Positions 57,262 through 64,000 of a stretch of DNA of 64,000 nt are shown in pieces. The DNA is taken from the NCBI GenBank assembly GCA_047495785.1, contig JBLDXI010000007.1, positions 930,001 to 994,000 of the forward strand, read 5' to 3'. The notes under the pieces were generated by a model. It ran no database searches, was not told where the DNA came from, and was given only the letters and a program-made list of their open reading frames with translations. The position numbers were made by a program, and so were the translations under genes. Position 1 is the first letter of the stretch; each line of letters starts with the position of its first letter. Source of the stretch: Lepidodermella squamata (Eukaryota; Gastrotricha).

Positions 57262-58155
57262 TCACGAGTTCACGGGTTCAACGGTAGCAGGAGGTTTGTA
57301 CTGTTCCAAGGTTACCTTTTGAGTAGGGTCACATGGCACGAACAAGGCGCTTGCAGTAGCTGGCGGGCAATCCATCTGAGGACCAACTGTAAGCTGCTTT
57401 GTTTTACTGAAGCAGGTATGGATGGTTGCAAACTGATTCGCCGGCTGCGTGTTCGAACACAAAATTTGCACTTTCTTCGAATACAACTGCTCAATTTGAT
57501 GAACCGTGACAGGCTGCTGAAGTTGAGCGATCGCATTCAGCTTGTTCGTAGCATCTTGCAACCGGAACGCAACGTCTAGTGTCGATACGAAGTAGTAATA
57601 AGCTGCAGCCTGAGGATCAGAACTGAAGGCCCCGCTTAAACAAGCTCCATGCTTTTGGAATTCATGATTGTACAGAACGCATAACGAGTCGTGATCCGTT
57701 TCAGCCGGGTCGTGCCACAACAGGTTCATATTGCTAAATAGCTCTGGATTAGAATTCTGAAACTTGATAGGATCGTAGGGCACATTCTTTTTGTCCGAAG
57801 TGTAGGGACAGCAAGTTGGGAATCCGTTGAAGTAGTCGAACCATAGCCCATGAATCGTCACAATTGTCGGCACAGCTTCGAGATCACAGCGAATTCCGTT
57901 CGGGTAAGGTTGGACGTTTTGATGCGAGAGGGTTATGTCAACCCCATGATCCAGTTCACGGCAGTACTGGGGAAGGAACATTTGCTCGATCAGGGCGTAA
58001 TCCCAATCTCCGGGCACGCCGGTTGAATTCGTGCAGATGTTAACGCATTGCGTTTTACCTGGCATGATCCATCCGCCTGGGTAATCCATTGCCCCACATA
58101 GCAGGGCATTTGATAGAATGGCTAGAGCAAAGACTGCTTTTGACAAGGAAATCAT
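57262..58155 (-). CDS. Secreted ribonuclease T2
   Basis: A single-exon gene of 297 residues with signal peptide MISLSKAVFALAILSNALLC. Both active-site segments of the RNase T2 family are visible: CAS I as TIHGLWFDYFNGFPTCC (about residue 100) and CAS II as NHEFQKHGACL (about residue 168), giving the two catalytic histidines and the Glu and Lys that support them. Further cysteines suit the family's disulfides. The enzyme cleaves single-stranded RNA, without base preference in many members, in lysosomes or outside the cell. Length is a little greater than the usual 230-260 residues because of a C-terminal extension with KKVQILCSN and QMDCPPATAS. A phenylalanine replaces the usual Trp in HEW. 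Absence of introns is notable next to intron-rich neighbours. Confidence 0.92.
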   Translation of the reverse strand: MISLSKAVFALAILSNALLCGAMDYPGGWIMPGKTQCVNICTNSTGVPGDWDYALIEQMFLPQYCRELDHGVDITLSHQNVQPYPNGIRCDLEAVPTIVTIHGLWFDYFNGFPTCCPYTSDKKNVPYDPIKFQNSNPELFSNMNLLWHDPAETDHDSLCVLYNHEFQKHGACLSGAFSSDPQAAAYYYFVSTLDVAFRLQDATNKLNAIAQLQQPVTVHQIEQLYSKKVQILCSNTQPANQFATIHTCFSKTKQLTVGPQMDCPPATASALFVPCDPTQKVTLEQYKPPATVEPVNS

Positions 58156-59599
58156 TTCTCAACCTGTAAGAATATATCTATACAACTAATACATCCCAAA
58201 AGTTATAGAAATAGTCGGCATATATTCGCTCAATGATATTCGAGATCAAAGTTGGAAAATAGTAGAAATTGTGCTCAAGATTTGTAGAGAACAATTTATG
58301 AGAAGGATTTTTGATTCTCTGTGGTTTTAAGTGCCGCTGGCTCGTTTATATCATGAACTGATAAGAGTTTTCATGTCGGAGACGGTGTTTCTGATAAAGC
58401 TCTACTTCCGAAATGTTAATTGATTAATCGCGAAAAAAATGCATAAGTGGGGCAAATGTACTCTCGAAAGTAAATACAAAACAAATTGATATATTGATGG
58501 ACAGTTCGTTGCGAAAAATTCATCAATCTAATTCAGTGAAACCCGTAATCAACCTGTACATTTAAAAATATCAAAAGTAACTGCATTGTGTGACTTGGAA
58601 ACAGGTGTTACTGTTGCCGTGAGAACAGATGCCAGAGCACTAAAACTTAGAATTAGATTGACGAAGCAGAGCCAATATTGCTGTTCGAATCCATAACTTC
58701 TCGTGACATTACTGCAATATTCATCGGAGGAAAATTCCCCTCGAGGAAATTTGATTGATTAGCCGTTGACTATAACTTAACTTGAACAGAAACTTGACTA
58801 TAACGTTGATTATTTAATACCCGCTGATCGCTAGCTGTCAAATGAATTAAGCCGCAGAAACATTTGGGCACTGAACTTACCGCCTGTCCCTGGGTTCTTA
58901 TTCTTCCCGGATTTTCTGTAAGCCCACGCTTAGCCTACGAATGAAATCTCTGTACTAAGTACCAGACGTTTTCGGGCAATATATTTTCACAACCGCAGTA
59001 TCAAGCAAAGCTAGGGCTAAACGATAGTAGTAGTAGTATTTTATTGAAAAGCTTCAATGATCGGTGATTCGAGCCGCTATGCGTTCGTTACGATTTACGA
59101 AGAAACGGGATCAACGTCGAAGAACAAGATCACAGAGATATGTAGCAGTAGAAAGCCTTAAAATGACGTTTGCCCTAAGATATTGTGGGCTTTTATTACA
59201 ATCGGCCGATGCATGCCAACTAAGCCATACATTTTTGAATTTATCATGGCAGATAAAATTCGCATAACTCTTAGCTCTCCTATAACTTGACACACCCGGC
59301 AAGCTTCGTTCATCTTCACTCCATTGTCTATTCGATAGCTTCAGTTCTCGCTATACATAACAACTACTACTCGCTAAATAACAATATTTATTAATTAACT
59401 TGCAAAGAATTTCAACATTGAAAATTCTGCAGAAAACACTAAAAACTGTATTAAATTGAATAAATGTTGTTCAATTATGTAGTGAAAATGCGGAAAAATT
59501 CAGCAGATTTGAACTTCATGCTGAGGCACTCGAAAAGTCTTGGCTCCTTCTTCCTTCAGTAAATTCAACGGAACTCACACCAGGGCGATATTTTTGGGA
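58156..59599. other. 1.4-kb intergenic interval, no gene seen
   Basis: This lies upstream of the RNase T2 gene and downstream of the receptor gene. It contains a short (TAG)n run near 59025-59038. A 67-codon plus-strand frame (59064-59267) has no protein-like features. Confidence 0.45.
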
Positions 59600-61995
59600 T
59601 TAGATTCTCTTAACAGCTAAGTAGGCGTTCACATGAATGCCCACGAAGCCAGCTAGAGCGATGAGGAAAGCGATGACGTCGATCAGCCTTACCAAAGTGA
59701 TGCGTTTCCTCAGACTTCCACATACCAACTCACCCCCTCTGCGGCACGCTACCAGCCAAACGGTCGCCAATTGGTAAATCGTGATAGCTGCGGCGAAGAA
59801 CACCAGTTGCATGATGTAGTCACCCAGTAGCGATCGATTTGCTGTCTGAGGCAAAACCGATCTTACGTCAGCCTGGGCTACGACAAGGGCTAGAAGCGAT
59901 GTGACTGTGAAAGTAGGTCTTTCAGCAGTTTCCGGCAGCAAGAAAAACGTAAGCAAGTTGATAGACGACAGGACAGCACTAGGCAAGGCTAAATTAACAA
60001 GATAGTAATCAGGGATACGTTTGATTGTGATTGAAAAATTAGCGGTATGAACGTATTCGCCCATGAATTTCCGAATCGACGTCTTTTTCTCTGTCGCTTC
60101 TAGCCGCCACTCTGAAGTCTCAATTTCCTCAACCCATTCAAAATAGATGGCCGAAAAGTGGACTCGGTCATAATTTCGAACCATTTGAAAAATGAAATCA
60201 CATTCCTGAATATCGAACGGGAAATTGTCAAGATTCAGCGGACAGTCTGACTCCAGCAGGCCTTCCCTCAGCCAGTAAAAATTCAGCGTGATGTTGTCCC
60301 CCTTTTCAGGCACATCCATGTAAACAGTCAGATCTTGAGCGTAGCCGTCAAGATGGTAATTAGACGTAGCTGTCGATGTGAATCTCGTATAAGGTAGCCA
60401 GGCTTCGCTCGCCGATGTCACTTGCAATTTCTGACTGTTGTCCCGAGCTAAATAGATGTTTTTCACTTTTTTCGAACAAGTTGTTACGTTCCACTTTGCC
60501 AACATAACAACGTCAATTGCAATCTTCTGCGCCACATTATCGACCTCTCGAAGCGAGTTGACGACAAGAACGAAGCTGACGAGGTTCGGTTTATCGTTGT
60601 TTGGTGGAAAGGCTCTTGAAGCCGAAAAATCTTCACAGGACGGTTTTATGTCGACCAGCTTGATCGGATTTAGCTCAAAACTTGGAATATCCGGGATGTA
60701 TTGTTCTAGTGGGGAGTTAGTTACATTCATGAAATATGAGGGTTCGGCTGTTTTGAGAGAAAATGTCGCTGATTCGGGGAAAAAAGGCGTTGCTGCACTA
60801 CTAGTAGTCCCGCTGGTAGTTGGTAACACGGTTGTCGTAGGTGGATTAGAGCTGGATGCTTGCGAAGTTGTCATCGATATCGTCGATTGGGATGGAGTCG
60901 AGCTCTTTGTCGTTGAGGTTGATTCAGTCGTCGTTGATGTCGATGCTGTAGTTGTTGATGTGGTACTGATGCCGGTGGTCGTTGTTGTTGTCATCGATGG
61001 AACAAACTCAATAACAGCTGGTTCCATTGCAACGGGCGTAGCCGCAGTATTAGCAGTTTCCAACGTGTACAGTTTTCCCTCAACTCCCGGCGAAAAATAG
61101 TCGCTATTTTCAGCAGCGACCCCAATGACATAGGGACCACCGACGGCGAAGCCTTTTATCCGCTGCGATGTTGCCAGAACTTTGTATGATCCGATAAAGT
61201 TCATAATCTCGACCTGCAATTACAGGAGCTGCTTTTTCACTTTGTCAAACTATTGTTGACAACTCACGTTCAAGATGTCGTTTGCTATCTTTATGGTATA
61301 CGTATGATCTCCGTAACCTAAAATTCCTGCAGCTGTGCTGAACCAATAAGTCGGGTCTGGGGTGGCACTTGCGTTTTGGAATTTAATGGAAACCGTTTGG
61401 TTGTTGTAATAGAACTGAACTATCAAGCCTCTCAGTGGCTTTTGCATCAAAACATTATGGGCATTGACTATAAGAAATTGAGCTATCATCAGTTTCGACA
61501 TATACGATCTGATTTCACTTACAGCTTCCAGAAGATTGAAGAGAATTCGGTTGAAGGATGAAAACCATCATTCCGTCGGATTGCGTCGGATGTGGGCTCG
61601 GGACGCCAAGATAAAAATTTAATCTTAAACCAGTGACATTGTTCAGCATCTGGTATAAGAGTTAGAATAATTTTTCCCTAATAGCAGTAGAAGCTGTTAG
61701 AATACCTTTTTAGAAATCAATGCATATGCAGAGCGATCTAGTTTGCAAAAAGGAAACCCGGCCTTTCCAGCTGGAACGATTGGCAACGTCTGGCTGAACG
61801 TACTGTTCTTAACAAAGTAGTACCAGTTATCAATATCTGAAAAATAGTTTTTGGATTTATATAGGTCTTCGGCGAACCACCAAAATGATAACCTGAGCTA
61901 TTTCCGAAAAAGCTGAATTCAGGCAAGACAACTCCCGCTAGTTCGGAGCCTGGGAAAATCATCCAAAAAATGCATAAATTAGTAGCAAGAAACAT
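59600..61995 (-). CDS. Cys-loop ligand-gated ion channel subunit with extra N-terminal domain and mucin stalk
   Basis: Five exons: 61995-61893, 61836-61706, 61649-61523, 61467-61268 and 61213-59600, giving about 724 residues. The signal peptide (MFLATNLCIFWMIFP) is followed by about 210 residues of an unassigned, beta-rich-looking domain (FSFFGNSS, NWYYFVKNS, LRLNFYLGVP, HTYTIKIAND), then a Thr/Ser-rich stretch of about 100 residues. The ligand-binding domain follows, with the Cys-loop CPLNLDNFPFDIQEC (13 residues between cysteines). Four membrane helices close it: M1 after IKRIPDYYLVNLALPS, M2 around TFTVTSLLALVVAQADV, M3 around DYIMQLVFFAAAITIYQLAT, and M4 around LIDVIAFLIALAGFVGI. The M1-M2 link has LPETAER and no PAR motif, more like cation channels. 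The M3-M4 loop is only about 20 residues. Ligand unknown. Confidence 0.87.
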
Positions 61996-63113
61996 TTCTG
62001 AATTTTTCAATTTTCTTTCGATGGCCGGTTTGATGCGAGCTGAATCCTGCCAGAACCCAGCTTGTTATTTACATTTAATTGATTTAATTGAGCTAAATTT
62101 TGCATTTCGAAGTATCTTCTCTATTAATATTTCCAACTTTCCGTGTCGCTGTGTAAACAACGGACGAGAACGTTGTGTTCGGGAGGCAATCTTTGCAAGT
62201 CTCGTTTTGTTAACAACAAATAAAAAATTAAGTTAACAACTCGTCAACAAATTGTTAACAATAGAGCAGGCCTATCAAGGTTCCCAAGGCTGCTTTGCTG
62301 AGTTCAGTGTTCCGTCTCCGATAATTGCCAAGCATATGATTAAAATAATTGTTCACGCGGAGATGGTGTCGCGAGCCCGGCGCTTAAGCAATCAAGAATG
62401 TCCCCAGCTAAAATCATCGCAACTCATGCATAGAAAATCAGCGAATTTACGCTATACACCAATTCAATCGTTTACAACATAACCTACGACCCTGATCTAA
62501 CACTCCTGGCATGAATAAATGACCATGCGGCATGGGGTTGGCAAGGGGATGGAGTGAAACTCAATGAAAGAACAATGGTCTTCAATTACATTCCTAGTTT
62601 CGGACATTTTTCAGAAAGTGCGTGCTCGCCCTTTTGCGAAAAAATCCAAATTGAAAAACAACCCCTCATCCATACTTACGTGCAATTATAATTTGAGGTA
62701 AACTTCCAAAATATGATTTATTAAATTTTGAAAAGAAACACCGTACTCAGCTCGTTAGGCTCTTACAATTTGAAGAAATAATTATTCTGGATTTTCTGAA
62801 GTTAAAAATTTACTGCTCAAAACACTGAGTGTCGTAGTCGATAGCAGAGAAATTCAGGGCCTTTTTAACCTGGAAAAAGTCGAATTCCCGTAAAATTACA
62901 ATTTGTGAAGGTCAAATCTCGAAAAAACTGTGCAGGTAGACCGGAGTCTGTTAAGCTACCGATAATTAAGGCGGGCTCGGTTACCTAAAAAACCAGCGAT
63001 AAATGCTTTTGGGTTTTATTCGCGCTTGACACAAACCTCAATTTGTAAAACAAATAAAGTAAAAAACGTAAATATTAATGTTTTCGAATTATGTCGCTAT
63101 ATCTGAAGCTATC
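61996..63113. other. 1.1-kb intergenic interval, no gene seen
   Basis: AT-rich; presumably the receptor gene's upstream region and the 3' flank of the small secreted-peptide gene. No RNA gene or repeat was recognised. Confidence 0.45.
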
Positions 63114-63416
63114 TCACGAAGACTTCGCCTTATTTTTGCTGCCGAAAGTGCTGGCGTAAGAACTGCGCGAACCGCTCGACGGGCCGAAAATCAAGCGGCT
63201 ACGGCGTTGCACGGCGATTAGCGGAAATTCAGACATGATGTCGCTTTCGCTGAAGGCTGTTTCAGGCGCCTGTTCCTCGCCATTATCTTCAATCACCGCT
63301 GCATCGTCTGTTTGGCTGCCCCTCGATTCACCAAGACTATTCGCCAGCCAGAAAGCTTGAGTCGATACACAAAGACAACCGATAACCAAAGCGATAACTG
63401 CGAAATTGCTGATCAT
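63114..63416 (-). CDS. Small secreted protein / possible peptide precursor (100 aa)
   Basis: ATG at 63416 opens a 100-residue frame with a clear signal peptide (FAVIALVIGCLCVSTQA). Then comes an acidic pro-region-like part (TDDAAVIEDNGEEQAPETAF), a dibasic-rich site (VQRRSRL) and a Ser/Gly-rich basic C-terminus (IFGPSSGSRSSYASTF). This order resembles a peptide hormone or antimicrobial precursor processed at the RR site, but no known peptide motif is recognised. It is single exon as seen, and no paralogue is in the window. Confidence 0.6.
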   Translation of the reverse strand: MISNFAVIALVIGCLCVSTQAFWLANSLGESRGSQTDDAAVIEDNGEEQAPETAFSESDIMSEFPLIAVQRRSRLIFGPSSGSRSSYASTFGSKNKAKSS

Positions 63417-64000
63417 TTTCGAGATATTTCTATGTTAGGTATAACCAGGATAAACAGAAGCAAATATTTAGAACGAATTTTTAGGAAAAACAAGAAGATT
63501 TGACGCGCCACTGGTGACTTTGAGTGTTATTTTGGTGCGATCATGTGGTGTTTACCGCCGCCTTCAATACCATTTAGCCTGATGATACGGCGGGATATTA
63601 TTTCTGCGCCGATGAGCCGCCTCGGCCATAATTGCGTTTTGCGCTGATGCGTAAAAAACACTCCTTCAGGGATTGATGCCCGCAAAATAATCAACGCCCC
63701 ACACTCGGGCGAGGACAGCCTCCATTGATTTTTTTTCGGCGTGCGTGTGGAGGATTGCGTGAACTTTAATTCGAAGTTTTTTATTCATAAAAAATTGTGA
63801 AGGCGGATTCGTATTTTATGATCCCATCAGAAAAATCTTGTTACCATAAAATTTTATAAAAACATTGTTTTATTTTGATTTCCTCTCGTTTTTAAAATTG
63901 GATTGTTTGTATGAGGCCAAAGCTAAAATCGAGCAGATGAGGAAAGGAGTAGGTAGAAAATGCTTGCTAATCACGGTAAATTACGCTAAAATACGAGCAA
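63417..64000. other. Right-end interval, no gene seen
   Basis: Upstream flank of the small secreted-protein gene. No coding frame or repeat was supported. Confidence 0.4.

Noticed and set aside
59064-59267. 67-codon plus-strand frame
   Set aside because: Arg-rich in its first part, no signal peptide or domain, no splice or paralogue support.
60456-61100. 214-codon plus-strand open frame
   Set aside because: It is the antisense of the Thr/Ser-rich stalk and ligand-binding domain of the Cys-loop receptor; low-complexity coding on one strand opens the other.

Overview
This is nuclear DNA of a compact-genome invertebrate animal. Genes have GT-AG introns, many only about 35-70 bp long. Two complete eukaryotic tRNAs are present, one with the eukaryotic initiator-Met structure. 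The proteins are animal types: XK-related, Cys-loop receptor, C-type lectin, kringle, sushi, laminin-G/EGF and SOCS-box. Intron size and splice acceptors would suit a nematode, tardigrade, appendicularian, small annelid or similar lineage; the sequence alone does not decide between them.

Region A (1-30.2 kb, minus strand) is a head-to-tail tandem array of about twelve paralogous F-box/ankyrin genes. Nearly all share one five-exon plan: exons 1-2 encode an F-box split after LVCKK, exons 2-4 encode a conserved linker, and one long exon encodes about six ankyrin repeats. These look like substrate adaptors of SCF (cullin-1) ubiquitin ligases with a fast-evolving ankyrin recognition surface. The array is being remodelled. 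It contains a 933-bp TIR element with a TTA target duplication inside an intron (7.7-8.7 kb), a near-perfect 471-bp inverted duplication of one gene's 5' end (11.5-12.9 kb), a truncated F-box-only copy, a gene cut short at the duplication border, a frameshifted pseudogene (19.9-21.2 kb), a decayed non-LTR retrotransposon (up to 19.6 kb), and a two-copy dispersed repeat that has removed the F-box of the pseudogene.

Region B (30.4-39.5 kb) holds an intact XK-related multipass membrane protein and a divergent pair of paralogous ankyrin-like/SOCS-box genes. SOCS-box proteins are substrate adaptors of cullin-5 ligases, so two ankyrin-type ubiquitin-ligase adaptor families lie side by side.

Region C (40.5-56.8 kb, plus strand) encodes secreted or surface proteins: a sushi/mucin protein, a PAN/C-type lectin/kringle protein, another C-type lectin, and two laminin-G/EGF proteins. 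It is built of segmental duplications. The 3' part of the sushi gene with its downstream tRNA-Leu and a fragment of initiator tRNA is repeated about 7.8 kb away, and the LamG/EGF gene is repeated about 3.8 kb away with a frameshifting change in one copy. Remnants of LTR retroelements lie between the copies.

Region D (57.2-63.5 kb, minus strand) carries a secreted RNase T2, a Cys-loop receptor with an unusual N-terminal extension plus mucin stalk and a very short M3-M4 loop, and a small secreted peptide precursor. A role in recognition or defence for regions A-C is an inference from family expansion and domain content, not something the sequence proves.
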